DNA of 64,000 nt from Gammaproteobacteria bacterium 42_54_T18 (GCA_002163245.1 MAAL01000025.1:62001-126000), one strand, 5' to 3'; positions 1 through 9,018 are shown, numbered from the stretch's first letter. The notes: generated by a model not told the origin, from the sequence alone. A program made the numbers and translations.

Positions 1-759
1 ACCTTTCAGAGCACTCGCGGCGGCAAACATACGCTCCTCTTGAAACTGCATCATTTGCATGATGAAACCTTTATTCTCTTCGCCAATCCGGTTGCGCTTT
101 GGCACACGCACATCATCAAAGAAAATTTGCCCCGTATCACTAGCACGCATACCAATTTTATCGATCGGATCTGAGAACGAAATCCCTTTAGAATTCAGCG
201 GCACGATAATGAGTGATTTATTTGCATGGACTTGGCCTTCACCTGTGTTTGCTAATAAACAAACCCAATCAGCTTGCAAAGCGTTGGTGATCCACATTTT
301 GCTGCCGTTAATAATGTAGTCGTCGCCATCACTTTTTGCGTTTGTGGTTAGACCTGCTACATCACTACCTGCCCCAGGCTCACTGACACCAATACAACCT
401 ACTAGGTCACCCGCAATTGAAGGCGCTAAGAATTCTGCTTTTAATTCATCACTACCAAAACGCGCCAATGCAGGAGTACACATATCTGTTTGTACGCCGA
501 TAGCCATCGGAACTGACCCACCAAAAGCGCGACCAATTTCTTCGGCAAAAACCAATTGGTAACTGTAATCAAGCCCCATGCCACCAAACTCTTCAGGCTT
601 GGAAATACCCAGTAAACCCAAATCACCCATTTTTTTAAAGATATCATGAAGTGGTGCTCGGCCAGCCTTTTCCCATTCTGTCACAAATGGATCAAGTTCT
701 TTATCAACAAATTGGCTGACGGTTGCCCGCAAAGCATCGTGCTCTTCAGTAAAATTCAT
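1..759 (-). CDS. Acyl-CoA dehydrogenase, N-terminal 253 residues, cut by window edge
   Basis: The frame is open from the ATG at 759 to the first base of the window, so the C-terminal third, including the catalytic glutamate, is not visible. The translation starts MNFTEEHDAL and carries the typical FAD and substrate signatures of the family: a GCIGVSEPGAGSD segment near residue 130 followed by a KMWITNA segment. It should oxidise an acyl-CoA thioester at the alpha-beta bond in fatty-acid degradation, passing electrons to ETF in the cytoplasm. It is divergent from the GlxA-type regulator at 917. A GTTT...AAAC partial palindrome at 773-789 sits just upstream of the start and could be an operator. 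Confidence 0.93.
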   Translation of the reverse strand, partial: MNFTEEHDALRATVSQFVDKELDPFVTEWEKAGRAPLHDIFKKMGDLGLLGISKPEEFGGMGLDYSYQLVFAEEIGRAFGGSVPMAIGVQTDMCTPALARFGSDELKAEFLAPSIAGDLVGCIGVSEPGAGSDVAGLTTNAKSDGDDYIINGSKMWITNALQADWVCLLANTGEGQVHANKSLIIVPLNSKGISFSDPIDKIGMRASDTGQIFFDDVRVPKRNRIGEENKGFIMQMMQFQEERMFAAASALKG

Positions 760-916
760 AATTTATCTTCTTGTTTTGGTTAACGAAACAGTACCTCTCC
801 AAATAATAGTGACTTCTAGCGGAATTGAAGGTGCTATCAGGGTCTAAAAACTGGTCAAAAGGGCCAAATCAGTCAACAATGACAAATTAACGAGACATAC
901 CCTTCGGAGATACCTA

Positions 917-1882
917 GTGGCCCTCAAACACGTAACTTTTTATGGTTGCACCCCAACTCTAAGCCTCGGTTTAGGTATGACACAGGACGTTTGGGCGTTT
1001 GCTTCACACATACAAAAAAAAGTATTAGGGCAAGGCATCATCGTCGAACTATTCACCCTAGATGGGCTCCCCCTGAAATCCTTCAGCGGCATGCAAGTAC
1101 CTGCCGATGGCGATATATCTGCAATACCCGAAACCGATCTAGTGGTACTGCACGCATTGTGGGGAGACCCTGAAAACACTCTAAAAGAACAAACTGCGTT
1201 ATGGCCGGTATTAAGAGCATGGCACGAAGCAGGCGTACCCATTCTTGCCTATACCACAGGATCCTTTTTATTAGCCGAAGCTGGATTACTCGACAATCGC
1301 ATATGCACCACGCACTGGCACCAACATCAACGCTTTGAAAAGCGCTACCCCAATGTCGACTTCCGTAAAGAACGCTATATCACTGCCACTGGAGAGCTCT
1401 ACTGTGCTGCGGGAATGAACGCGGCAACAGAAGTTATAGTGCACCTACTCAACCGCTTGTCATGCCCTGAAGTTGCTAAAGCTATCGAGGAAATGTTTCT
1501 AATCGATTTCAGGCGAGAGTACGCTTCCGAATTTATTGCCGTTGGCGGACAAACCTATCATCACGATGACAGTATATTATTGGTACAACAATGGATGGAA
1601 ATACACTTCTCCACCCCAATCAACTTAGAACAGCTAGCTGACCGGGCAAACATGAGTTTACGCACCTTCAAACGCCGCTTTAAAGATGCAACAGGAGAAA
1701 CACCCATGCAGTTCTTACAAATATTGCGCCTTGAACAGGGCAAAGACATGTTGCGGCACACGCATAAAAACGTTGCCGAAGTCGCTTGGGCTATTGGATA
1801 TGAAGACCCCGGTCACTTTAACCGTCTATTTAAGCGCCATTTTGGTACTACGCCCGCGCGCTGGCGTAAGAAGCAAGCCTAA
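917..1882 (+). CDS. GlxA-family transcriptional regulator (DJ-1/PfpI plus AraC HTH)
   Basis: This 321-residue protein has an N-terminal DJ-1/PfpI-like domain (about residues 5-170, with a TTHWHQH segment near 135) that in this family senses a small ligand. It is followed by an AraC-type double helix-turn-helix (about 220-318, with ANMSLRTFKRRF and the second-helix GYEDPGHFNRLF). The start is GTG at 917, preceded by GGAG at 906-909 with good spacing. Its position divergent from an acyl-CoA dehydrogenase suggests that it controls that gene, but the ligand cannot be read from sequence. Confidence 0.9.
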   Translation: MALKHVTFYGCTPTLSLGLGMTQDVWAFASHIQKKVLGQGIIVELFTLDGLPLKSFSGMQVPADGDISAIPETDLVVLHALWGDPENTLKEQTALWPVLRAWHEAGVPILAYTTGSFLLAEAGLLDNRICTTHWHQHQRFEKRYPNVDFRKERYITATGELYCAAGMNAATEVIVHLLNRLSCPEVAKAIEEMFLIDFRREYASEFIAVGGQTYHHDDSILLVQQWMEIHFSTPINLEQLADRANMSLRTFKRRFKDATGETPMQFLQILRLEQGKDMLRHTHKNVAEVAWAIGYEDPGHFNRLFKRHFGTTPARWRKKQA

Positions 1883-1921
1883 AAAAATAAGGTTTTGACG
1901 GCTGTAATATCACCAAACAAA

Positions 1922-1941
1922 TACTGTATATTTCAACAGTT
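1922..1941. promoter_or_regulatory. LexA (SOS) box 1
   Basis: The site reads CTGT-N8-ACAG at 1924-1939 within TACTGTATATTTCAACAGTT. This fits the gammaproteobacterial LexA rule CTG-N10-CAG with an AT-rich centre. It lies about 95 bp upstream of the start of the exported protein at 2037. Confidence 0.75.
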
Positions 1942-1960
1942 ACTGATTGCACATACAGTA
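1941..1960. promoter_or_regulatory. LexA (SOS) box 2, adjoining box 1
   Basis: The site reads TACTG-N10-CAGTA (CTG 1943-1945, CAG 1956-1958), with fully symmetric 5-bp ends. Its centre is 19 bp from that of box 1, about two helical turns. A -10-like TATACT at 1969-1974 follows, so LexA bound here would block a promoter for the gene at 2037. Confidence 0.72.
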
Positions 1961-2036
1961 TTTTAGCATATACTGTATTTAACGTGATCACCTAGAGGCA
2001 AAAGCCAAAACCACGTTATCCGCAAAGGTGAATTTT

Positions 2037-2618
2037 ATGGTTATGCACAAATTAATATCAAAAAGCGTTGTTGTACAAAGATCAGTAAAGAGAATCATCT
2101 TTATCTCACTGCTTACTTTGACAGCACTTGCCATGTCATCAACACAAGGTTGCGTTCACGCTCAACAAACAAAAGAACTAACGGACATCACCGTATCTCA
2201 ACCAGAACGTGTTTCTCGACAAGCAAATCACAGCTCCAAACCTCAGGTTATTGGGCACTTTGTTGTTAATACAGAAAACTACGGTGCTTTTTTAGAAGGG
2301 TTTGAGTTCAAATCCCTGGCTGCTCCCAATACTCTGCAACAGGTACGAATCAAAATGGCCGGAGATGATGAATGGCTGCTACCTTCAGAAATAAATATCT
2401 ATTTGTACCCCCAGCAGCAACATTACTTTGAGATAGCAGCAGTTATAGACAACAAAAGCCATAAAACCCAGAGTACACAAAACAAAATAAACTTCGCATT
2501 ATCAAACTTCCGCTTTTTGAAGAGCGATGCCACTGCCAGTATCAACGCCTCTACACTCACCTACAGCGTTGCTATATCTAGCGACGACTCTCGATCTCCC
2601 CAGCAGTCTCGCTCTTAG
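2037..2618 (+). CDS. Exported protein of unknown function behind two LexA boxes
   Basis: I do not recognise the family. The 193-residue product begins with a basic stretch (KRIIF) and a hydrophobic segment (about residues 18-36), then TQGCVHAQQ. This could be cleaved by signal peptidase I after VHA or, less convincingly, lipidated at the Cys. The rest looks like a small soluble domain rich in beta-strand-like segments with a Ser-rich tail. ATG 2037 is chosen because AAAGGTGA at 2024-2031 is a good ribosome binding site; the upstream GTG at 2028 lies inside that site. The gene stands alone, with two SOS boxes upstream and a strong terminator downstream, so it is probably DNA-damage induced. 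It does not resemble SulA. Confidence 0.75.
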   Translation: MVMHKLISKSVVVQRSVKRIIFISLLTLTALAMSSTQGCVHAQQTKELTDITVSQPERVSRQANHSSKPQVIGHFVVNTENYGAFLEGFEFKSLAAPNTLQQVRIKMAGDDEWLLPSEINIYLYPQQQHYFEIAAVIDNKSHKTQSTQNKINFALSNFRFLKSDATASINASTLTYSVAISSDDSRSPQQSRS

Positions 2619-2629
2619 CGAGACAACCC

Positions 2630-2674
2630 GGTGGTGGCTTCTTGTCATTGAGGAGTCACCACCACCCTTTTTTT
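2630..2674 (+). terminator. Rho-independent terminator
   Basis: GGTGGTGG (2630-2637) pairs with CCACCACC (2659-2666) and is followed by C and seven T residues. It ends the SOS-linked gene before ttcA. Confidence 0.88.
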
Positions 2675-2730
2675 GATATTTACTGTATAATGCCGACCAA
2701 ATTTCGGTCACAGTGCGTACAGTTAAGCCC

Positions 2731-3654
2731 ATGACAAGTAAAACTCAAACATCGTTAGAATCTCAACCAGCCTTTCACAAACTCCATAAACGTCTTAGGC
2801 GCAATGTCGGCAATGCGATTGTTGATTACAAGATGATAGAAGAAGGTGACACCGTCATGGTTTGTCTATCTGGCGGTAAAGACTCCTTTGCCATGCTGGA
2901 TTTGTTACTCACCCTGAAAAAGGCGGCCCCCATTAACTTCAGCATTGTTGCAGTTAACATGGATCAAAAGCAGCCTGGGTTTCCTGAAGAAATACTTCCA
3001 AACTACCTCGAAGCACAAGATATCCCTTATTACATCATCGACAAAGATACCTACAGTATCGTAAAAGCCAAAGTACCAGAGGGAAAAACAACTTGCGCAC
3101 TGTGCTCACGCTTACGCCGTGGTACTTTGTATGCATTTGCTGAAGAGATTGGAGCAACAAAAATAGCCTTGGGACACCACAAAGACGATATTATCGAAAC
3201 CATGTTTCTAAATATGTTTTATGGCAGCAACTTAAAAGCAATGCCACCAAAGCTTTTATCCGATGACAAACGGAATATTGTTATTCGCCCCTTAGCCTAT
3301 TGCCGTGAATCAGACCTTATTACTTTTGCTGATTACAAACAATTCCCCATTATTCCGTGTAACCTTTGTGGTAGCCAAGAAAACCTTCAACGTCAGAACA
3401 TCAAAAAAATGGTGCAAGAATGGGAAACAACTTTTCCCGGACGAACGGATAATATATTCAATTCTCTACAGAAGGTATCCCCCTCTCAACTCGCCGACAG
3501 GAATCTATTTGATTTTGAAAACCTAAGCCTTGAGCGGACTGGCGAGCGTAAAGAGTATAATCATGATGAAGCTATCGTAAGCTCTACAAATACGCCCTCG
3601 CTAGATACATCGACCGTTAGGTTTGTAGATGCTACTCGACAAAAGTACTTGTAA
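2731..3654 (+). CDS. ttcA: tRNA 2-thiocytidine(32) synthetase TtcA
   Basis: TtcA is an ATP-dependent, iron-sulfur enzyme that puts sulfur on cytidine 32 of certain tRNAs. The protein shows the PP-loop SGGKDS (residues 47-52), the cluster-binding pair CxxC at Cys122/Cys125, and the later CNLC motif at Cys210/Cys213. ATG 2731 gives 307 residues, close to the family length; an in-frame GTG at 2713 is possible and neither start has a clear ribosome binding site. The 3' end overlaps by 23 bp the end of the convergent PAS gene. Confidence 0.97.
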   Translation: MTSKTQTSLESQPAFHKLHKRLRRNVGNAIVDYKMIEEGDTVMVCLSGGKDSFAMLDLLLTLKKAAPINFSIVAVNMDQKQPGFPEEILPNYLEAQDIPYYIIDKDTYSIVKAKVPEGKTTCALCSRLRRGTLYAFAEEIGATKIALGHHKDDIIETMFLNMFYGSNLKAMPPKLLSDDKRNIVIRPLAYCRESDLITFADYKQFPIIPCNLCGSQENLQRQNIKKMVQEWETTFPGRTDNIFNSLQKVSPSQLADRNLFDFENLSLERTGERKEYNHDEAIVSSTNTPSLDTSTVRFVDATRQKYL

Positions 3655-5026
3655 AATCAGTTACATCTTGCAATGTACCGGCCAAACAAGGGCCACCATC
3701 TCTTGATACGCCAGTAGGAAATAGCTTGGCGATATAGTGAATCCTTTTTTCTTGCCCATTATCAACGCACACGGGCAACACTCGATTAAGTTCAATATCC
3801 CCCGCTAATGCAGAATCTAAATTATCAACGGCAGATTCTGCGTGTGACGGTAATACACAATCAAACAAATGGCTTGGTGTCATTATGTTTTCATCCTTTT
3901 GATGGATCAAACCATAAATATTTCCAACCACTAACATCTGACCGCTGTTCAAATCAAACTGCCAGCCGACCACATTTGCCAATGAAGCCGCTTGGGCTAA
4001 TAACTTTGGAACCTTTAACTCGCGTTCTTTCGCATCTAAAAGCTTTCGTTCAGCTTCGACTCTTGCGGTAATATCATTTTGAATACCGATGTAATGAGTA
4101 AGAAAACCATCACTATCAATAATGGGTGATAGTGTTAACTCATTCCAAAATAGAGACCCATCTTTTTTATAGTTTCTTAGGGTTACTTTGCAGTGCGTGC
4201 CTTTATCCAATGCCTCACGCACAACCTGCAGGGCTACTTGTTCATTCTCATCACCTTGAAGAAAACGAGCGTTACGTCCAACGGTTTCTGCAAAGCTATA
4301 CCCCGTCATTTTTTCAAACGCAGGGTTACTATAAATGATAGGATAATCTTGTAACCGAGCATCCGTGATTGTGACCCCAGAATTTGTTGCCTTGACTGCT
4401 CTTTCATAAATACGAAGGTGGGTTTCAACAGCCTCCAAACCCTCTATACGAACTGCAGATTCAGCTAATGTTTTCACACCGAAATCAGCGACATTTTGAC
4501 TATTAGGCAACGTACTGACACTTTCTTTGTTATCGAGCAGTACACTAACTGCATCGACTACCGATGTATTCTCAGATTCACTAAGATTATTTATCGTAGA
4601 CTGAAAGTCTTCCGCCCAACGGCTAATTTTTTGTTCATCATACGCAGAAAACGTTACTGTTTTTAATGTACTGTCCGACCACAAAAACAATTGCGTACTC
4701 TCCCATTGGCATACAGGAGCACAAACAAAGCTGTTAATATTATTGGATTGAATATAGGGGTCAACTACCGATTGGCACTCACTTACACACAACGTCTCGT
4801 TGATCGTTGCTACATCATTTAGGACTTTCCAAGGGGACGCCGTTGTTATATCAGTATTATCTGAACGAACAACGGTGATAGAGTGACTGTCACTGTAACG
4901 AACAAATTCCGTCAACTCATCATCTGACAACACATACAGTGAAGCTTTATGTAAACCTTCCTGCATTGAAAATACGTCTTGCAACGTATCCGACACGAGC
5001 GAATGTAACTTCGGCAATAGTTTCAT
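3632..5026 (-). CDS. PAS/LOV-domain protein lacking the photoactive cysteine
   Basis: The 464-residue protein has an N-terminal region that may be GAF-like (about 1-150), a central LOV-type PAS domain (about 205-325) and a second PAS-like domain (about 335-460). No kinase, GGDEF, EAL or HTH output domain is present. The LOV core keeps [10 protein letters not shown], the RNYKKDG...FWNELTLSP strand and the GIQND glutamine. The invariant GRNCRFLQG motif reads GRNARFLQG, with Ala253 encoded by GCT at 4268-4270. A flavin could still bind, but the classical cysteinyl adduct cannot form. It is convergent with ttcA. Confidence 0.85.
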   Translation of the reverse strand: MKLLPKLHSLVSDTLQDVFSMQEGLHKASLYVLSDDELTEFVRYSDSHSITVVRSDNTDITTASPWKVLNDVATINETLCVSECQSVVDPYIQSNNINSFVCAPVCQWESTQLFLWSDSTLKTVTFSAYDEQKISRWAEDFQSTINNLSESENTSVVDAVSVLLDNKESVSTLPNSQNVADFGVKTLAESAVRIEGLEAVETHLRIYERAVKATNSGVTITDARLQDYPIIYSNPAFEKMTGYSFAETVGRNARFLQGDENEQVALQVVREALDKGTHCKVTLRNYKKDGSLFWNELTLSPIIDSDGFLTHYIGIQNDITARVEAERKLLDAKERELKVPKLLAQAASLANVVGWQFDLNSGQMLVVGNIYGLIHQKDENIMTPSHLFDCVLPSHAESAVDNLDSALAGDIELNRVLPVCVDNGQEKRIHYIAKLFPTGVSRDGGPCLAGTLQDVTDFTSTFVE

Positions 5027-5248
5027 AAATCGTTACTTTTCTTATTTTTATATTGAATAGAAAGGCTGATAAATTTCTACCAGAAATCTCAGTATAGGCT
5101 AGGAATATGAAGATGCCTGAGAAGCGTTATATTTTTTTATTCTGGTTTTATAAAGCACAGAAAAAATACGGCAGTTTGAATACTGAAAGCTTCAAACAAG
5201 TCCACTTAGGTGCACGACTATACGAAAACTAGACACAATAAACTGATA

Positions 5249-5288
5249 ATACGACAGAAGGTTCCATCAATCACACCTTCTGTCGTAT
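5249..5288 (-). terminator. Hairpin downstream of acyl-CoA dehydrogenase
   Basis: ATACGACAGAAGGT (5249-5262) and its exact complement (5275-5288) form a 14-bp stem with a 12-nt loop, 10 bases past the stop of the gene ending at 5298. The T-tract on the minus strand is weak. Confidence 0.6.
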
Positions 5289-5297
5289 CAATAACCT

Positions 5298-6503
5298 CTA
5301 TTTAAGGTCTTTTGAAGACTTGCCTAATACATGGCGAGCCACAATAAGTTGCTGAATTTGTTGTGTTCCTTCAAAAATATCCAATATCTTTGAGTCCCTA
5401 GCAAACTTCTCTAACAAGTTGTTTTCGCTGTACCCCAACGTTCCACAGATTTCTACGCAACGTAAAGTAACCGCATTTGCTACACGACCGGCTTTCGCTT
5501 TACACATAGATGCTTCTTTAGAGTTCGGTATTTTGTTATCCGCCATCCAAGCAGCCTTTAGCGTTAACAACCGTGACGCTTCTAGGTTTGCTTCCATTTT
5601 GTATAACTCTGCCTCTAAAGCTGTACTATTAAAAAAACTCTTATCATACTCAGGTTTTACCTGTTCTTTTTCCAACAGTTCCAACGCTAACTCTAACGCA
5701 GCGCGTGCAACGCCTAAAGCCATCGCCGCCACTTGTGGGCGAGTATTATCAAAGGTTTGCATTACACCACCAAACGCTTTCTTTCTCGCTGCTTCGGTAT
5801 CTGCAATTTCAGGATCACCCATGATATTTTCTTTCGGTATCCGACAGTTATCAAACAACAATGCTGCTGTGTCAGATACTCGTAATCCAAGTTTGTCTTC
5901 TACCCTAACAACCGACATTCCTGGCGTTCCTTTCTCAACCAAGAATGATTTAATGGCTGCTTTTCCGATGGACTTATCCAAAGTTGCCCATACAACAACA
6001 GCATCACCTCGATCTGCAGCCGTGGCAAAAATCTTCTCGCCATTAAGCACCCATTCATCACCATCCAGCTCAGCTGTAGTCTGTACAGCCGCAGAGTCCG
6101 AGCCACAATTGGGTTCAGTAATCGCCATGGCACAATACAACTTGCCAAACTTTTCTTTTTGCTCTGGAGAACCTACCGCAGAAATTGCGGCGTTGCCTAG
6201 CCCCATTCCCGGTAATGACAACATGAGTCCACAACACCCCCAAGCCATTTCAGTGGTACCAACAATTGCTTGCATGTTACCGCCATTTTTAACATCACCT
6301 CCACTACCAGAGCCCCCCGATCCAAGTTGACCCGCTGCCGCTCCGGCCGCTAACATTTGCCCCATTGGAATTAATTCTTTTGGAGTATCGCAGTGTTCAA
6401 TGGTGTCGTACTTTCTAGCAATGGGTCGAAATACCGATGCGGCCATTTGGTGAGCCATGGATTCAGCATTCTTAATCTTTTTAGGAAGTTCTAAATTAAT
6501 CAT
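5298..6503 (-). CDS. Acyl-CoA dehydrogenase with catalytic glutamate
   Basis: This 401-residue flavoenzyme has the ACAD signatures AITEPNCGSDSA (about 128-139) and a C-terminal DIFEGTQQIQ, whose Glu is at the position of the catalytic base in medium/short-chain enzymes. An unusual glycine/serine-rich stretch (GSGGSGSGG, about residues 61-69) is present in the N-terminal helical domain. It is the second gene of a pair with the dehydrogenase at 6571-7704, 67 bp apart on the same strand. The two probably form one enzyme or act in the same acyl-CoA pathway. Substrate unknown. Confidence 0.93.
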   Translation of the reverse strand: MINLELPKKIKNAESMAHQMAASVFRPIARKYDTIEHCDTPKELIPMGQMLAAGAAAGQLGSGGSGSGGDVKNGGNMQAIVGTTEMAWGCCGLMLSLPGMGLGNAAISAVGSPEQKEKFGKLYCAMAITEPNCGSDSAAVQTTAELDGDEWVLNGEKIFATAADRGDAVVVWATLDKSIGKAAIKSFLVEKGTPGMSVVRVEDKLGLRVSDTAALLFDNCRIPKENIMGDPEIADTEAARKKAFGGVMQTFDNTRPQVAAMALGVARAALELALELLEKEQVKPEYDKSFFNSTALEAELYKMEANLEASRLLTLKAAWMADNKIPNSKEASMCKAKAGRVANAVTLRCVEICGTLGYSENNLLEKFARDSKILDIFEGTQQIQQLIVARHVLGKSSKDLK

Positions 6504-6570
6504 TACATTTCTCTCTACATTCTTTTGCAGCTAAAATATCGTGTAACTATCGTAATCATCATAACTATCG

Positions 6571-7704
6571 TTAAACAATCGCAACGCCTTGCAAAATACC
6601 CATCGCTCGTAAATTTCGATACCAGAGTTCAACCGGGTGCTCTCTGGTAAAGCCATGACCTCCTAACAATTGAACACCATTCGTACCAATCTCCATTGCT
6701 CTTTCCGCAACCAGTATTCTTGCGAGGTAAGCCTCTTTATGAAACGCCAACCCTTGCTCTGCTCTTGAGGCCGCTCGATATACCATCAACCGCATCGCTT
6801 CTAACTCTGTCGCCATATCCGCAACCATAAATGCAACTGACTGTCGATTCGAAATAGGTTCACCAAACGCCACGCGCTCATTTACATAGGGAACAACATA
6901 ATCAACAACTGCCTGACAACACCCCACCACTACCGCAGACAAACCAATACTGCCTAAATCAACCAACCGTTGAACGTCAAAAGGTTGGGCTTCTCCACTC
7001 AGTCGAGCATCAACATTAATCACAACATCATTTAACACCACGCGACACAGGTCTAGTGGGCGTAACCCCATAAATTTTTCTTTTTCAATCGTTAACCCTT
7101 CTGTCCCCTTATCAACGATAAATGCACCGACATCATCATCGCATCGCGCAATAACGAGAATATGCAATGCATCTTCAGCTAACGCCACCATGGATTTCTC
7201 ACCATTGAGCACATACCCTGATCCAGACAATACGGCAGTAGTTTCGATAGTTGAGGTGCTTGAAGTCGTAGCATCAAAGGTTGCGCGAGGCTCCATCAAT
7301 GCAACCGTCGCTATCTTAAACGTCTCATCAGCAATACCAGTAAGATACTTTTCCTGCTGATCCTCAGAGCCATAATCCAGTAACATATTAACAAAAGACA
7401 ATGGGGTTAATGCCCCTAGAGCCAGAGACATATCACCTTTACCAAGGTCTTCTGCATTTAACATATTTGATAAAACAGAGCGAGGGATGCCTGCACCACC
7501 ATATGCTTCTGGAATGCTTAACAAGGACAGTCCAAGCTCTGCGGTTTTATCATAGAAGCCTTCTGGAGCCTGGCCAGCTTCATCTGCTTGACGTGAAATA
7601 CTGGCCACTTCAATTTCTGAGAATCGAGCCAATGATTCCCGCATAATGCGCTGCTCTTCCGTAAGATTTAAATCAAACAATAAATCCGGTGCTTGTTCTG
7701 ACAT
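6571..7704 (-). CDS. Acyl-CoA dehydrogenase-like subunit lacking the C-terminal Glu
   Basis: The 377-residue product has the ACAD fold signatures, including NGEKSMVA around residue 165 and GTNGVQLLGGHGFT near 343. It ends RNLRAMGILQGVAIV: where active enzymes show a YEGT or FEGT motif it has LQGVAI, so no catalytic glutamate is visible at that site. It comes first in a two-gene unit with the glutamate-bearing dehydrogenase at 5298-6503. Unequal ACAD pairs with one catalytic subunit are known as heterotetramers in bacterial steroid side-chain degradation, which is the likeliest reading here. An alternative is a glutamate supplied from another helix, as in isovaleryl-CoA dehydrogenase. Confidence 0.88.
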   Translation of the reverse strand: MSEQAPDLLFDLNLTEEQRIMRESLARFSEIEVASISRQADEAGQAPEGFYDKTAELGLSLLSIPEAYGGAGIPRSVLSNMLNAEDLGKGDMSLALGALTPLSFVNMLLDYGSEDQQEKYLTGIADETFKIATVALMEPRATFDATTSSTSTIETTAVLSGSGYVLNGEKSMVALAEDALHILVIARCDDDVGAFIVDKGTEGLTIEKEKFMGLRPLDLCRVVLNDVVINVDARLSGEAQPFDVQRLVDLGSIGLSAVVVGCCQAVVDYVVPYVNERVAFGEPISNRQSVAFMVADMATELEAMRLMVYRAASRAEQGLAFHKEAYLARILVAERAMEIGTNGVQLLGGHGFTREHPVELWYRNLRAMGILQGVAIV

Positions 7705-7752
7705 CTCGATACCTTTTAACTATTTAGCTATGACTATTTAACAGCGACTATT

Positions 7753-7766
7753 TAAACGCTTGTTTG
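7753..7766. promoter_or_regulatory. Possible PsrA-type operator
   Basis: TAAAC-GCTT-GTTTG lies 49-62 bp upstream of the dehydrogenase start. It differs by one base from the pseudomonad PsrA pattern (G/C)AAAC-N2-4-GTTT(G/C), which controls fatty-acid oxidation genes. No psrA gene is in this window. Confidence 0.35.
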
Positions 7767-7938
7767 ACACGTTAACATAATCATTTTTTCCAACTCAATG
7801 ACCGAAACAACCAAACGAAACTGAACGGTCATGTTTTTGGTCAATAAGTATAGGCTAGAGGCCGATAGAGAGGATTGATATTTAGAGATATAAAATGAGG
7901 AGTACCAAGACAAAAGCAAGGCTATCTACTGAAGCAAC

Positions 7939-7953
7939 CACACCGGTGGTGTG
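7939..7953 (-). terminator. Short GC hairpin after FKBP gene
   Basis: CACACC (7939-7944) and GGTGTG (7948-7953) form a 6-bp stem with a 3-nt loop and imperfect flanking complementarity. There is no T-tract, so it is a weak terminator candidate. Confidence 0.35.
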
Positions 7954-8011
7954 ACCAACTTCAGCATTGATGGTTCTATCAGAAATAACGTCAAATTACA
8001 AAATAGAAATA

Positions 8012-8485
8012 TTACTCATTAATACCTAGCAATTCCACATCAAATATTAGAACAGATCCAGGACCAATCTTGCCTGCAGCGCGGTTTCCGTATCCCAGCT
8101 CACTAGGGATAAATAAACGTGTTTTTTCACCCACAACCATTAATTGCAGACCTTCCGTCCAGCCTTTAATAACCTGATTTAACCCAAAAGATATCGGTTC
8201 ACCACGCTCTACTGAGCTATCAAACACCGTTCCATCAATAAGCGTTCCATGATAATGCACCTTTACGCGGTCTGTCGCCCCTGGATGCTCTATACCCGTA
8301 CCCTCTTGCAAGACCATATATTGCAAACCAGAATCAGTGGTTTTTACACCGATGGTCTTACTGTTATCTTCAAGGTAAACAGCGCCTTTCTCTAGATTTT
8401 CGCTTGCGGCTTTTTTAGTGCTTGCCGAATTACGCACAAAAAGAAAAATCAGAACAATAGCGACAATAACAACTACAATTTTCAA
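8012..8485 (-). CDS. FKBP-type peptidyl-prolyl isomerase, membrane anchored
   Basis: Residues 1-17 form one hydrophobic segment (IVVVIVAIVLIFLFV) likely to anchor the protein in the inner membrane. The remainder faces the periplasm and holds an FKBP domain (about 55-157): VKVHYHGTLIDGTVFDSS, a GLNQVIKGWTEGL segment and the C-terminal GPGSVLIFDVELL. The enzyme should catalyse cis-trans isomerisation of Xaa-Pro bonds during folding of exported proteins. At 157 residues it is a minimal single-domain member without the dimerisation arm of FkpA or Mip. Confidence 0.93.
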   Translation of the reverse strand: MKIVVVIVAIVLIFLFVRNSASTKKAASENLEKGAVYLEDNSKTIGVKTTDSGLQYMVLQEGTGIEHPGATDRVKVHYHGTLIDGTVFDSSVERGEPISFGLNQVIKGWTEGLQLMVVGEKTRLFIPSELGYGNRAAGKIGPGSVLIFDVELLGINE

Positions 8486-8565
8486 AGGGTATTACTCCTC
8501 AATAAAGCAACGTGAATAGACTAAGTGACATAGTGATAAATGACCGGTGAATTGCCTGAAGGGGG

Positions 8566-8976
8566 TTACATTAGTTCAACCCGATCACGCTCTCCTCGAA
8601 CAAAACCCGCTAATAATGAAAACGCTAAAAACGATGGGCACGTGGTCAGATAATCGGTTATCCAATACTTAACCGTATCTGCTGGCTCTTCATCTTCAAT
8701 TTCAGGAAATGCTGAAAATGCCATGGTAACTTGATGCTTTCCGTCCTGCGTCTTACTCTCGTCAGTTACAACAATGGTTAATGCACTCTTTTCAGAGTCC
8801 CAGATAAACAAACAATACATTGCATTATCGGTAATATTTTCATCCAACAACGCAAACGCATACTCTGCACAGGCATCAACAGAGGCTTGAACATCCCTTT
8901 CTGCACTATCGGCACAAACGGTAGAGTGCTGAATATTATCAGCAGACGGTGTTTCAGTAATCCAGTTCAAAATCAT
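8566..8976 (-). CDS. Hypothetical protein
   Basis: I do not recognise the family. The 136-residue product is acidic, has no signal peptide or membrane segment, and alternates helical and strand-like stretches (YCLFIWDSEKSALTIVVTDE, then HQVTMAFSAFPEIEDEE). The ATG at 8976 is followed by a frame with normal codon use. It lies between FKBP and icd on the same strand; a terminator at 9019-9053 separates it from icd, so it has its own promoter. Confidence 0.65.
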   Translation of the reverse strand: MILNWITETPSADNIQHSTVCADSAERDVQASVDACAEYAFALLDENITDNAMYCLFIWDSEKSALTIVVTDESKTQDGKHQVTMAFSAFPEIEDEEPADTVKYWITDYLTTCPSFLAFSLLAGFVRGERDRVELM

Positions 8977-9018
8977 ATCCTATGGGGTAAGGGATGAGAA
9001 AATAAGGCCTATTATAAA

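Larger units (their letters stand above)
7705..8011. other. 307-bp intergenic region with operator-like site and hairpin
   Basis: No gene is seen. It holds the leader of the acyl-CoA dehydrogenase pair, a PsrA-like inverted repeat at 7753-7766, a loose TGACCG...CGGTCA pair around 7799-7832 and a short GC hairpin at 7939-7953 downstream of the FKBP gene. Confidence 0.6.

Noticed and set aside
1954-1977. TACAGTA...TACTGTA dyad overlapping the second LexA box as a third SOS box
   Set aside because: The half sites are in the outward CAG...CTG order, not CTG-N10-CAG; it is a by-product of adjoining AT-rich half sites.
2681-2700. TACTGTATAATG before ttcA as a LexA box
   Set aside because: No CAG at the required 10-bp distance; it is more likely part of a -10 region.
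5419-6330. 303-codon open frame opposite the acyl-CoA dehydrogenase
   Set aside because: The minus strand encodes a clear acyl-CoA dehydrogenase with family motifs; the plus frame is serine-rich with no recognisable domain, as expected of a shadow.
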